Shown: one piece after another, positions 1-7,920 of the stretch
How the letters are laid out: each line of letters begins with the position of its first letter
Position numbering within the stretch: the stretch's first letter is position 1
Source of the DNA: CAVRUZ01 sp963724495
Lineage (GTDB): Bacteria > Actinomycetota > Actinomycetes > Propionibacteriales > DAIQRJ01
Length of the DNA stretch: 64,000 nt
Assembly (NCBI GenBank): GCA_963724495.1
Contig: CAVRUZ010000005.1
Location: forward strand, 186,001 to 250,000
Direction: 5' to 3'
Program-made: the position numbers and the translations under genes
Notes under the pieces: generated by a model
What the model was told of the DNA's origin: nothing
Database searches by the model: none
Seen by the model: the letters and a program-made list of their open reading frames with translations, nothing else

Positions 1-121
1 GCTGCGACCGAGTGCTGCCGCTTCCTGAAGCGTGGTCATCTGTACTCCCGCAGTGTGTTCAGCCTGTCCGTTGGGGGAAAACAGCTTGCCCGGACGGCGG
101 CCGGTTGGCGAGGCTCGAACG

Positions 122-1051
122 GTGACAGAGAGTTTGGCTGCGAGCTCGCATAGCCGACCCGACGGGCGTGGCGGGATAGACGCCGCCCTCGTTCGTCGAC
201 TCGTCCGCAGCCAGTTCCCCGAGTGGGGCGACCTACCGGTCGTTCCCGTCGAGGTCGACGGCTGGGACAACCGGACCTTCCACCTCGGCGACGACATGAC
301 CGTCCGACTCCCGAGCGCAGCCGGCTATGCGGCCTCGGTGGAGAAGGAGCAACGCTTCCTGCCGTTCCTGGCTCCGCACCTGCCGCTCCCGGTTCCGGTT
401 CCGCTGGCCAAGGGGCAGCCGGGCGAGGGCTACCCCCACCACTGGTCGATCAACCGCTGGCTCCACGGCGAGACCGCGAGCCTCGATCGGATCGACGATC
501 TGAGTGAGTTCGCCACCACCCTTGCCGGGTTTCTCCTTGCGCTGCAGGGAGTGGATGCCAGCAGCGGTCCGCCGGCCGGTGCGCACAGCTTCTACCGCGG
601 GGCCTCGCTGACCCATTACGACCAGGAGACCAGGCGTTCGATTGACGCTCTTGCCGGCCGAATCCCCGCGGACCGGGCGCTCGCGGTGTGGGAGGCCGCG
701 CTCTCCACGACCTGGACCCAGGACCCGGTCTGGTTCCACGGTGACGTGGCCGCGGGGAATCTCCTGGTCGAGGACGGGCGGCTCGTTGCCGTGATCGACT
801 TCGGAACCTCGGGTGTCGGCGACCCGGCCTGCGACCTCGTCATCGCGTGGACGCTGCTTTCGGGTGAGAGCCGGGAGACGTTCCGGCGGGCCCTTCCGCT
901 CGACGCCGGCACCTGGGCCCGCGCACGGGGCTGGGAACTGTGGAAGGCGCTCATCACGCTGGTGCAGAAGATCGACTCGGAGCCCGCGGCCGCCGCAGTT
1001 CCGCGCCGCGAGATCGACGAGGTCATCGCCGACCACGAGCTCCGTGCGTGA
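122..1051 (+). CDS. Aminoglycoside phosphotransferase (APH)-family kinase
   Basis: Protein of about 309 residues with the protein-kinase-like APH fold. It has the Brenner-type catalytic motif HGD (about residues 206-208, followed by an Asn four residues on) and the metal-binding IDFG (about 225-228). The family phosphorylates aminoglycosides, macrolides or small metabolites with ATP; the substrate cannot be read from sequence. I prefer the GTG at 122 because the 30 codons before it are unlike the family, although the frame stays open to 32. It is a single gene facing the same way as the YciI gene downstream. It could equally be a housekeeping small-molecule kinase as a resistance enzyme. Confidence 0.85.
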   Translation: MTESLAASSHSRPDGRGGIDAALVRRLVRSQFPEWGDLPVVPVEVDGWDNRTFHLGDDMTVRLPSAAGYAASVEKEQRFLPFLAPHLPLPVPVPLAKGQPGEGYPHHWSINRWLHGETASLDRIDDLSEFATTLAGFLLALQGVDASSGPPAGAHSFYRGASLTHYDQETRRSIDALAGRIPADRALAVWEAALSTTWTQDPVWFHGDVAAGNLLVEDGRLVAVIDFGTSGVGDPACDLVIAWTLLSGESRETFRRALPLDAGTWARARGWELWKALITLVQKIDSEPAAAAVPRREIDEVIADHELRA

Positions 1052-1080
1052 CCTGCGTCGGAGGAACTCGGGCCGCCTCC

Positions 1081-1086
1081 TAGGGT
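1081..1086 (+). promoter_or_regulatory. -10 box (TAGGGT) of a leaderless promoter
   Basis: TAGGGT lies 7 nt before the ATG at 1094. That spacing puts the transcription start at or next to the start codon. No good Shine-Dalgarno sequence lies between them. Confidence 0.5.
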
Positions 1087-1093
1087 GTGGCGC

Positions 1094-1363
1094 ATGATCG
1101 CCGTCCAGGTCGCCTTCGCTCCCGAAGCCGAAGCCCGGCTCGCTCTCAGACCCCAGCACCGGGAGAGGCTGGCCGCCCTGCTCGCGGAGGGAACGCTCAT
1201 CGCGGCCGGCCCGTACGCCGACGAGTCCGGAGCACTGCTGCTGTTCGACGCCGATCGAGCCGCCGTGGAGGCCGCCATCGCGGACGATCCCTACTACCGC
1301 GCCGACGGCGTCACGGTGGTGTCGATCGCCGACTGGTCGCCGGTCATCGGGAGCATCGGCTAG
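1094..1363 (+). CDS. YciI-family protein
   Basis: Small (89 aa) ferredoxin-like alpha/beta protein of the YciI/DGPF superfamily. It begins with a beta strand and has the conserved Asp-Asp-Pro-Tyr segment near residue 58 and the His of the RPQHRERL-like helix. Members are thought to be small-molecule hydrolases or dehydrochlorinase-like enzymes, mostly uncharacterised. The start is the ATG at 1094, preceded by a TAGGGT box, so the mRNA is probably leaderless. It lacks the DGPF motif seen in the second YCII protein of this window at 16659. Confidence 0.8.
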   Translation: MIAVQVAFAPEAEARLALRPQHRERLAALLAEGTLIAAGPYADESGALLLFDADRAAVEAAIADDPYYRADGVTVVSIADWSPVIGSIG

Positions 1364-1414
1364 CCGCTTCCGGTCCGCCACCGCCGGGCAAGGTCATCGA
1401 CCACCTGGCGGTGC

Positions 1415-1420
1415 GACACT
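1415..1420 (+). promoter_or_regulatory. -10 box (GACACT) of a leaderless promoter
   Basis: GACACT ends 7 nt before the ATG of kdgD at 1428. A clear -35 was not seen. Confidence 0.4.
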
Positions 1421-1427
1421 CGGGCGC

Positions 1428-2384
1428 ATGTCTTCGGCCCCCACCCGCTTCGACGGCGTTCTGTTCTTCCCGGTCACGCCGTTCTGGCCCGACGGGGAAG
1501 TGCATGCCGCCAGGCTCGAACAGCACATTGCGGAGCGGCTCGCTGACGGGCCAGGGGCGGTCTTCGTCGCCTGCGGGACCGGGGAGTTCAACGCGCTGTC
1601 GCTCGCCGAGTACCGCGACGTCGTGACGACCGCGGTTCGCGTCGTCGGCGGGCGGGTGCCGGTGTTCGCCGGTGCCGGCGGCACCTGGGCGACAGCGCGC
1701 GAACAAGTGCACGCGGCCAGGTCGGCAGGAGTCGACGGGCTGTTGTTGATGCCGCCGTATCTCGTTTCGGGCTCGCAGGCCGGTCTTCTCGACTACGTCC
1801 GAGCCATCGGAACCGAGGCTGGGCTGCCGGTCATCGTCTACAGCCGGAACACGGCCGTCTTCAGCGTTGCATCGGCGGTGGAGCTCACGGCGATGCCCCA
1901 TGTCGTCGGGTTCAAGGACGGCTCCGGCGACATCGAGACGGTGGCGTTGACGGTGTCGGCCGTCCGCCGGGCGATCGCCGAGTCGGCTGACCCGGACCGT
2001 GAGTTCACGTTCTTCAACGGGCTGCCGACGGCAGAGGTGACCGTTCCGGCCTACCGCGCGGTGGGCGTCGACCTGTGGAGCTCCGCCGTTTTCGCCTTCG
2101 CTCCAGAGATTGCGACTGCGTTCCACCAGGCGATCACTACGAACGACCTCGCGACGGCCCAGTGGCTCCTCGCCGACTTCTACCACCCACTGGTCGCCGT
2201 CCGGCGGCGCGTGCCGGGCTATGCGGTGTCGCTGGTCAAGGCGATGGTGGGGGTCCGCGGGCTCGACGCCGGTCCGGTCCGACCACCCCTTGTCGAGGCG
2301 AGCCCGGCCGACCTGGCCGAGGTGGAGGCGCTCACGGCTTCGGCATTGGCCCGCCTGCGCAGATTCACACTGGTGGAGTCCTGA
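1428..2384 (+). CDS. kdgD: 5-dehydro-4-deoxyglucarate dehydratase
   Basis: DapA-family TIM barrel (318 aa) that dehydrates and decarboxylates 5-keto-4-deoxy-D-glucarate to 2-ketoglutarate semialdehyde (EC 4.2.1.41). The Schiff-base lysine is Lys163 in VGFKDGSGD. Tyr138 sits in the usual YSR position, and GTGEF (50-54) is the substrate-carboxylate loop; the GTGEF and YSRN variants are typical of KdgD rather than DapA. Its stop overlaps the next start by one base, so it is co-translated with glucarate dehydratase. The pair gives the first two steps from D-glucarate to the TCA cycle. The semialdehyde dehydrogenase that would finish the route is not in the window. Confidence 0.92.
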   Translation: MSSAPTRFDGVLFFPVTPFWPDGEVHAARLEQHIAERLADGPGAVFVACGTGEFNALSLAEYRDVVTTAVRVVGGRVPVFAGAGGTWATAREQVHAARSAGVDGLLLMPPYLVSGSQAGLLDYVRAIGTEAGLPVIVYSRNTAVFSVASAVELTAMPHVVGFKDGSGDIETVALTVSAVRRAIAESADPDREFTFFNGLPTAEVTVPAYRAVGVDLWSSAVFAFAPEIATAFHQAITTNDLATAQWLLADFYHPLVAVRRRVPGYAVSLVKAMVGVRGLDAGPVRPPLVEASPADLAEVEALTASALARLRRFTLVES

Positions 2385-3661
2385 TGCCCACACCTGCAGC
2401 TGATCTGACCATCACCCGGATCGACATCACGCCCGTCGGCTTCACCGATCCGCCGCTGCTGAACAGCGTGGGGGTGCACGAGCCGGTGGCGTTGCGGGCA
2501 GTCGTGCAACTCTCGACCGATGCCGGCATCAGCGGGCTCGGCGAGACCTACGGCGACGAGGCGCACGTGCAGCGCCTCCGGGCCGCGGCCGAGCAGATCG
2601 TCGGTGTGGATGTCTTTGCCCTGCACGAGATTCGCCGCATCGTCGCCGAGACGCTGGCGGGTGTGCGGGGTGGCGACCGGCACGGCCTGACCGGGTCGAT
2701 CACGGCATCGGGCACGATCGACCGGGTCTTCGCGTCGTTCGAGATCGCCTGTCTCGATGTGCAGGGCAAGGCACTCGGCCGTCCGGTCAGCGACCTGCTT
2801 GGCGGGGCCGTTCGCGACTCCGTTCCCTTCAGCGCCTACCTGTTCTACAAGTGGGCCGGGCATCCCGGCGAACCCGACGATGCGTTCGGTGCCGCACTGG
2901 ACCCGGCCGGCATCGTCGAGCAGGCGCGGTGGATGCTGCACGACTACGGGTTCACCGCCCTGAAGCTCAAGGGCGGCGTGTTCCCGCCGGCGGACGAAGC
3001 AGCGGCCATCGAGGCGTTGCGGGCCGAGTTCCCGGATGTGCCATTGCGGCTGGATCCCAATGCCTGCTGGAGTCCGGCCACGTCCATCGCGATCGGGCGA
3101 CGCCTCGGCGGCGTGCTGGAGTACCTGGAGGATCCCGCCGCAGGCATCGACGGCATGGCCGAGACCGCAGCCGCGGTCCCGATGCCACTGGCAACGAACA
3201 TGTGCGTGGTCGACTTCGAGCACATCCCCGAGGCCGTCGCCAAGGGCGCCGTGCAGGTGATCCTGTCCGACCACCACTACTGGGGCGGTCTGCAACGATC
3301 ACGCCGCCTCGCGGGGATCTGCGCCACGTTCGGTCTTGGGTTGTCGATGCACTCCAACAGCCACCTCGGTATCAGCCTGGCGGCCATGGTCCACCTCGCC
3401 GCCGCGACACCCGAACTCACCTACGCCTGCGACACCCACTGGCCGTGGAAGCCCTCCGACGAGGACGTGATCGAGACAGGCGCGCTGGCCTTCCACGACG
3501 GCTCGGTCGCCGTGCCTATCGGGCCGGGACTCGGGATCACGCTCGACGAGGACGCACTCGGCCGCCGGCACGAGCAGTACGTCCGGTCCGGTCTCACCGC
3601 TCGCGACGACACCGGCTACATGCGCCGGTTCCAGCCGGGCTGGGATCCGCCGCACTGGTAG
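2384..3661 (+). CDS. gudD: D-glucarate dehydratase (enolase superfamily)
   Basis: 425-aa enolase-superfamily enzyme turning D-glucarate into 5-keto-4-deoxyglucarate. The KxK motif is Lys194-Leu-Lys196 and the first metal ligands are in LDPN (Asp224). The EDP ligand Glu is near 249 and Asn272 lies in ATNMCV. SDHHYWGG (295-302) and the general-base His of MHSNSHLG (His323) follow. These are the residues that define the glucarate dehydratase subgroup. The start is the ATG at 2384, one base inside kdgD. No GlcNAc-like transporter or FadR/GntR regulator is adjacent, so uptake genes must lie elsewhere. Confidence 0.92.
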   Translation: MPTPAADLTITRIDITPVGFTDPPLLNSVGVHEPVALRAVVQLSTDAGISGLGETYGDEAHVQRLRAAAEQIVGVDVFALHEIRRIVAETLAGVRGGDRHGLTGSITASGTIDRVFASFEIACLDVQGKALGRPVSDLLGGAVRDSVPFSAYLFYKWAGHPGEPDDAFGAALDPAGIVEQARWMLHDYGFTALKLKGGVFPPADEAAAIEALRAEFPDVPLRLDPNACWSPATSIAIGRRLGGVLEYLEDPAAGIDGMAETAAAVPMPLATNMCVVDFEHIPEAVAKGAVQVILSDHHYWGGLQRSRRLAGICATFGLGLSMHSNSHLGISLAAMVHLAAATPELTYACDTHWPWKPSDEDVIETGALAFHDGSVAVPIGPGLGITLDEDALGRRHEQYVRSGLTARDDTGYMRRFQPGWDPPHW

Positions 3662-3678
3662 CGACTGGACGCTCCCTC

Positions 3679-3707
3679 TTGACTTTGTCAGCTTGTAATC
3701 ATGTAAT
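3679..3707 (+). promoter_or_regulatory. Strong promoter with direct-repeat element, leaderless
   Basis: TTGACT at 3679-3684 and TGTAAT at 3702-3707 are separated by 17 nt. They sit 5 nt from the ATG at 3713, so the start codon is the likely first codon of the mRNA. The -10 lies inside a direct repeat, GTAATCAT then GTAATCAG (3695-3710). The A/T content is unusual for this genome and the repeat may be a regulator site. Confidence 0.6.
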
Positions 3708-3712
3708 CAGAC

Positions 3713-4216
3713 ATGGCTGACTTGCAGAACGAGATCGAGAGCTGGTTCACCGGCGCCCTTCCGGGCGACTGGCTGTCCGGTTCGCCCGACGTACGAATCG
3801 ACAAGGACGAGATCACCGTCGTCCTTCCCCTGGCGGCGCCGGAGACCACCGGCGACGAGGCGGCCGGCTCCGCCCTGCACGCGATCAAGGAGTTCCGCGA
3901 ACGCACCCGCGAGCGGCGGATGGACATCGCCGACGAGGCCGAGCTCAAGTTCGACCGGAAGGTCGCCTGGGGCGCCACCTCCGGGGAGACCAGCGTGCTG
4001 TTCACCCACCTGGCGATCCCGGTGATGACCAGGCTTCGCCAACCCGAGCGGCAGGTACTCGACACGTTGGTGGACGCTGGCGTCGCCCGGTCGCGCGCGG
4101 ACGCGATGGCGTGGTGCGTCCGGCTGGTAGGCCGCAACGAGAAGGAGTGGCTCGACAAGCTGCGCGACGCGCTCGTCGCCGTCGGCGAGGCGCGGGAGAA
4201 GGGCCCCTCGGCCTGA
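3713..4216 (+). CDS. Conserved actinobacterial protein of unknown function
   Basis: Acidic 167-aa cytosolic protein with no signal peptide or membrane segment. The first 90 residues look like an alpha/beta domain. The last 60, from about residue 108, form a charged helical segment that reads like a family-conserved C-terminus (Ala-Trp-Cys-Val-Arg-Leu-Val-Gly near 128). I do not recognise a function. It stands alone behind a strong, probably leaderless promoter and is followed by two large hairpins. Coding is supported by even, high third-position G+C throughout and by the placed promoter. Confidence 0.75.
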   Translation: MADLQNEIESWFTGALPGDWLSGSPDVRIDKDEITVVLPLAAPETTGDEAAGSALHAIKEFRERTRERRMDIADEAELKFDRKVAWGATSGETSVLFTHLAIPVMTRLRQPERQVLDTLVDAGVARSRADAMAWCVRLVGRNEKEWLDKLRDALVAVGEAREKGPSA

Positions 4217-4229
4217 CCCCCACCCCGCC

Positions 4230-4284
4230 GAGCGGGCGCAAATCGGGGTTATGCGGGCCGGATAACCCCGATCTCGTGCCCGCT
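4230..4284. repeat. Hairpin repeat A (GAGYGGGC family)
   Basis: Perfect outer arms GAGCGGGC/GCCCGCTC enclose an 11-bp inner stem, ATCGGGGTTAT/ATAACCCCGAT, with a 9-nt loop. It lies between convergent genes and could act as a terminator, but there is no T-tract. The outer arms resemble those of the hairpins at 4293 and 43730. Confidence 0.7.
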
Positions 4285-4292
4285 CGCTGCGT

Positions 4293-4347
4293 GAGTGGGC
4301 GCCAGCTGGTGCCTGCGGCGCACGTAGGCAACAGATTGCGCCCACTC
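4293..4347. repeat. Hairpin repeat B (GAGTGGGCGC family)
   Basis: Arms GAGTGGGCGC/GCGCCCACTC are followed inward by imperfect pairing of CAGCTG/CAGATT and TGCCTGCG/CGTAGGCA. The right arm shares GTAGGCAACAGATTGCGCCC almost exactly with the hairpin at 43730. It touches the stop codon of the minus-strand gene. Confidence 0.75.
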
Positions 4348-4855
4348 AAGGTCGATGGGAATCCGGAAGGTCGTCGGCCTCCATCGTCACTCTGCTGACA
4401 ACCGTGCCGGAATCCTCAATGCTGTAACGGACCGGCATCCCGGGATGCGCGTCGGAGAACCAGAACCGGTGCACGGTCGTGCCGTCGGTCATCGTGTAGA
4501 GCCTGCACGGAAGGAGTCCGAGCGGGATGGTGAGCTCGTCCTCCGTCACGGTCGTCACGGCGGCGGGAAACGCGGCGTGCTCTTGCAGCTGTCGCCACGT
4601 CGACCAGGCGGAGCGCGGCTCGCCGAGGTGTTCGCCGTTGGCCGTGTAGGTCGTGTGCTCGATCTCCGCCCCATCGCGGTCCACCCGGACGTACCAACTG
4701 GTGCGGATTACGTCCGGACCGCCTGCCGACTCCACCCGCAACCGGATCGTCCGGCCGGCTGGGCAGCCGAGGCGGATCTCCTCGGCGGAGAACGGCGTGG
4801 GCAGCAGGTCCGGACCGATCTTGTGTGGATCGGGCGGCTGGCTCTCGGTCGGCAT
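4346..4855 (-). CDS. Conserved protein of unknown function
   Basis: 169-aa soluble protein rich in beta-strand-like segments with alternating hydrophobic residues and paired aromatics (Trp-Tyr-Val-Arg near 55; Phe-Trp-Phe near 132). It has no signal peptide or membrane segment and fits a small all-beta lipocalin-like fold, but I cannot assign a family. It is convergent with the 3713 gene, with hairpin B at its stop. No clear Shine-Dalgarno precedes the ATG at 4855, so the start is uncertain by a few codons. Confidence 0.65.
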   Translation of the reverse strand: MPTESQPPDPHKIGPDLLPTPFSAEEIRLGCPAGRTIRLRVESAGGPDVIRTSWYVRVDRDGAEIEHTTYTANGEHLGEPRSAWSTWRQLQEHAAFPAAVTTVTEDELTIPLGLLPCRLYTMTDGTTVHRFWFSDAHPGMPVRYSIEDSGTVVSRVTMEADDLPDSHRP

Positions 4856-4937
4856 GGCTCAGCACACCACGAGGCCGCGGCGCTCCGATAGGGACGTTGA
4901 GTGCCCGATGGGTGCTGCTCGGACCAACGTGACCGGG

Positions 4938-6455
4938 TCATCCGACCTGGCGTGGGAGGCGGGTGAGCGCCACCACGACGCCAACGACCATCAGCACAGC
5001 GGCCAGGGCGTAGGCCAGGTGCATGCCGCTGACATAGGCCGCCTCCGCCGCGTGCAGGAGTGCCGGCCCGGACGGGTCGGTCGCGGCCACCTGGATGGCC
5101 CCGACCAGCGTCTCCTGAGCCCGCTCGGCCGGGGCGCCGGTGATCCCCGAGGGCACGCCGGTCTCCATCGCCACGCGGTACACGGCATTCACGACGCTGC
5201 CGAAGAGCGCGATGCCGAGCGCACCGGCGAACTCGCTCGTGGTCTCGACGAAGCCTGCGGCGGCTCCCGCCCGCTCCGCCGGGACGGTGCCGATGACGAA
5301 CTCGGTGACGAGCGTCAGCACGCTCACGAGGCCGACCGCGATCATGGTCGTCGGCCCGAGGCAGACCCACACCGGTGAGTCCGCCTGGACGAGGTTCATC
5401 AGCAGGAAGCCGGCACCACCCAGGCCGAGGCCGGTGGCCATCACCGGCGCCCGGCCGATCCGGCCGGCGATGGAAGCGGCCAGCGGGGCAGCGCCACCGA
5501 CCAGCAACGAGGGCGCGACCGACCACAGCGCGGCGACGAACGGACGCAGGCCCAGTACCTGCTGCAGGTACCCGGTGATCAGGATGCTGTTGCCCATCAA
5601 GGCCAACTGAGCAATCAGGTTGATGCACACCGAGCCGGAGAATCCCCGATTGCGGAACAGCGTGAGGTCGAGCATGGGAGCCGACGAAGTCCGCTGCCGG
5701 GCGACGAACGCCAGCGCCAGCAGGAGCCCGATCACGACGCTGGCAGCCGCCTCTGACGACCAGCCGCCGGCGGCCAGATCCTTCACCCCGTAGATGAACG
5801 GCAAGGTCGCACCCAACGACAGCAAGGCACTGACGACGTCGATCCGACGCCGGTCGCCATGTGACTCGGGCAGCAACAACGGCGCGGCGATGAGCAGGGC
5901 GGCCATCACCGGCACGTTCACCAGGAAGACCGCACCCCACCAGAAGTGCTCGAGCATCACTCCCGAGAGCAGCGGGCCGAGGGCAACGCCGCCGGCCATC
6001 ACCGCGCTCCAGATGCCGATCGCCTTGCTGCGGGCACGATGGTCTGGGAAGACGTTGCGCACCAGCGCCAGCGTGCTCGGCATGAGCGTGGCACCGCCGA
6101 TTCCCATCAGCGCGCGTGCACCGATGAGCATCTCGGCACTCGTCGACCAGGCGGCAACCAGCGAGGCAGCGGAGAACGTCAACGCGCCGAGCATCAACAG
6201 CCGCCGCCGACCGATCCGGTCGGCGACGGCTCCCATCGTCATGAGGAGCCCTGCGAGCACGAACCCGTAGACGTCGAAGATCCACAGCTGCTGTGTCGCC
6301 GACGGCTGAAGGTCGTTGGCGATGAACGGAACCGCGAAGAACAGCACCGACACGTCCATCGAGATCATCAGCACCGGCAGGCAAAGACACGCCAGCGCGA
6401 TCCACGATCGCCTGGTCGGACCCGGCGGCGTCTCCACCTGCGTTGCCATGGACAT
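4938..6455 (-). CDS. DHA2-family drug:H+ antiporter (MFS, 14 TM)
   Basis: About 505 aa with 14 predicted membrane helices, the layout of the EmrB/QacA (DHA2) branch of the major facilitator superfamily that exports cationic drugs, dyes and antibiotics by proton antiport. Motif A (GAVADRIGRRRL, about residues 75-86) follows helix 2, and the Asp in the SMDVS motif of helix 1 is present. I start it at 6455 because GGGAGGAG lies 7-8 nt upstream; the longer frame to 6533 crosses the promoter. It is divergent from a TetR gene, the usual arrangement for a substrate-induced efflux pump. Confidence 0.9.
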   Translation of the reverse strand: MSMATQVETPPGPTRRSWIALACLCLPVLMISMDVSVLFFAVPFIANDLQPSATQQLWIFDVYGFVLAGLLMTMGAVADRIGRRRLLMLGALTFSAASLVAAWSTSAEMLIGARALMGIGGATLMPSTLALVRNVFPDHRARSKAIGIWSAVMAGGVALGPLLSGVMLEHFWWGAVFLVNVPVMAALLIAAPLLLPESHGDRRRIDVVSALLSLGATLPFIYGVKDLAAGGWSSEAAASVVIGLLLALAFVARQRTSSAPMLDLTLFRNRGFSGSVCINLIAQLALMGNSILITGYLQQVLGLRPFVAALWSVAPSLLVGGAAPLAASIAGRIGRAPVMATGLGLGGAGFLLMNLVQADSPVWVCLGPTTMIAVGLVSVLTLVTEFVIGTVPAERAGAAAGFVETTSEFAGALGIALFGSVVNAVYRVAMETGVPSGITGAPAERAQETLVGAIQVAATDPSGPALLHAAEAAYVSGMHLAYALAAVLMVVGVVVALTRLPRQVG

Positions 6456-6525
6456 GTCGGCTCTCCTCCCGGGCAGCGGCCAGGTCGGCCGGACGCCGGC
6501 ATACGTGCCTTGGTAACTGCGTACG

Positions 6526-6538
6526 AGACACACTGTCT
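6526..6538. promoter_or_regulatory. Candidate TetR operator
   Basis: AGACA-CAC-TGTCT, a short dyad just downstream of the efflux-gene -10 box, where a repressor would block transcription. A second, looser dyad, GTAACTGC ... GCAGTTAGTTAC (6513-6592), spans the whole divergent region. Confidence 0.4.
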
Positions 6539-6551
6539 ACCTTGCACACGG

Positions 6552-6581
6552 ATACTAGGCAGGCCACTGTGTATCGCGCAA
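6552..6581 (-). promoter_or_regulatory. Promoter of the efflux gene at 6455
   Basis: On the minus strand, TTGCGC (6581-6576) and TAGTAT (6557-6552) are 18 nt apart. They give a leader of about 90 nt before the ATG at 6455. The candidate operator lies between the -10 and the gene. Confidence 0.45.
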
Positions 6582-6590
6582 GCAGTTAGT

Positions 6591-6596
6591 TACGCT
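6591..6596 (+). promoter_or_regulatory. -10 box (TACGCT) of a leaderless promoter
   Basis: TACGCT ends 7 nt before the TetR ATG at 6604. It overlaps the right half of the GTAACTGC/GCAGTTAGTTAC dyad, which would allow autoregulation. Confidence 0.45.
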
Positions 6597-6603
6597 CTCC
6601 CGT

Positions 6604-7371
6604 ATGAACGCCGACCTGCCCCGGTACCTGCAGCTGTTGTGGGGAGTCGAGACGCCGGGCCGGCGCGGACCCAAGCCCGGCCAGAGCATCGAGAGCATCG
6701 GCCGGGCGGCCGTTCGCATCGCCGACGCCGATGGGCTCGACGCGGTGTCGATGAAGGCGGTGGCGCACGAGGTCGGAATGACCACCATGTCGCTGTATCG
6801 CTACCTCGACGCGAAGGACGAGCTGTTCGAGGTGATGATGCACTGCGTCTATGGCGTGCCGGATCCCGCGCTCACCGCCCGGGGGAGCTGGCGCGGCCGC
6901 CTCGAGCGCTGGTGTCTCGCGATCGCGGACCTGATCCTGGCGCACCCCTGGACGGTCCGGATCCCGATGACGGGTCCACCCAGGACGCCGAACGCTCTGC
7001 GCTGGACCGACGCCGGCCTGCGCGCACTCTCCCCCGCGAACCTCAGTGAGAAGCAGAAGCTGTCCGCGCTGTTGACCGCCGATGGATACGTCCGCTCCCA
7101 TGTGGCGCAGTCGTTGCAGCTCGGTGCCGTCGGGCCGACTGCGGGACCCGAGATCCAGTGGAACATCGGCGGGCTCATCGACGAAGCCACGTTCCCGGCG
7201 CTGGTCGCCGCGACACCTGCCCTGGAGGAAGACGACGACGACTTCTTCACTGACGAGCTTGCCTTCGGACTCAGGCTGGTCCTCGACGGCATCGAGCGAC
7301 TGATCGAACGCAATGCAGGGGCAGCGCGCACCGGCGCGACCACCGGCAACAAGGCGCGCACGACAATGTAA
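6604..7371 (+). CDS. TetR-family transcriptional regulator
   Basis: 255 aa. The N-terminal helix-turn-helix, from about residue 26, has the usual pattern up to the SLYRYLDAKDEL segment (about 62-73). The C-terminal ligand-binding domain is of the type found in many actinobacterial drug-pump repressors, with an acidic run of five Asp near residue 216. It is divergent from the DHA2 pump at 4938-6455, whose expression it probably represses until a ligand binds. The ATG at 6604 follows a TACGCT box directly, so its own mRNA is probably leaderless. It does not overlap the MarR gene downstream. Confidence 0.88.
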   Translation: MNADLPRYLQLLWGVETPGRRGPKPGQSIESIGRAAVRIADADGLDAVSMKAVAHEVGMTTMSLYRYLDAKDELFEVMMHCVYGVPDPALTARGSWRGRLERWCLAIADLILAHPWTVRIPMTGPPRTPNALRWTDAGLRALSPANLSEKQKLSALLTADGYVRSHVAQSLQLGAVGPTAGPEIQWNIGGLIDEATFPALVAATPALEEDDDDFFTDELAFGLRLVLDGIERLIERNAGAARTGATTGNKARTTM

Positions 7372-7416
7372 GCAAGACCACAACAATTGCGTTGGCGCCG
7401 ATAGTTGCGTGCGCGT

Positions 7417-7422
7417 TACTAT
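7417..7422 (+). promoter_or_regulatory. -10 box (TACTAT) of a leaderless promoter
   Basis: TACTAT, close to the sigma-70 consensus, ends 6 nt before the GTG at 7429. This favours GTG 7429 over the in-frame TTG at 7405, which would start upstream of the transcript. Confidence 0.5.
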
Positions 7423-7428
7423 TTCGGA

Positions 7429-7920
7429 GTGCCCAACCCAGCCACGCCTGCCCGTACCTATCAGGCCCTGCAAGAGTTCCTCACCAGGCTGTTCTGTGGT
7501 GTGGAGGCAGACGCCCTAGATGGCGTACCGATCTCCGACCTGACCTTCACCCAGTTCAAGACCATCCTGATCCTGCGATCGCAGGAGCGTGCGCTCTCCG
7601 TGCACGACCTCGCCGACGTGCTCGGACTCTCGCTCGCGGCCACCGGCCGGAGTGTCGACAAGCTCGTACAGGCGGGGCTGGTGCACCGCCGCGAGGACGA
7701 GAACGACCGCCGGGTCAAGCGGGTCACGCTCACCGACGAGGGCCACGCCGTGGTCGAGACCCACATCGGCGGCAAGGAGAACCACGTCCGCGCCTTCGTC
7801 CGCAAACTCCCCGCCGACCTGCGGGCGCAGCTCGTCGATGCGCTGTCCCCCATCCTGCAGGGCGACTACCTCAGCTCCCGCTCGGCCGAAGAGCCGACGA
7901 CCCGAAAGCGATCCGCATGA
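7429..7920 (+). CDS. MarR-family transcriptional regulator
   Basis: About 163 aa with a winged helix. HTH helices lie around residues 55-85, followed by the wing with the conserved DxR (Glu-Asp-Glu-Asn-Asp-Arg-Arg, about 92-98). MarR proteins repress efflux and detoxification genes and respond to phenolic or oxidative ligands. It shares an ATGA overlap with the DHA2 transporter gene downstream, so regulator and pump are one transcript and probably autoregulated. I choose GTG 7429 from the -10 placement. Confidence 0.88.
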   Translation: MPNPATPARTYQALQEFLTRLFCGVEADALDGVPISDLTFTQFKTILILRSQERALSVHDLADVLGLSLAATGRSVDKLVQAGLVHRREDENDRRVKRVTLTDEGHAVVETHIGGKENHVRAFVRKLPADLRAQLVDALSPILQGDYLSSRSAEEPTTRKRSA

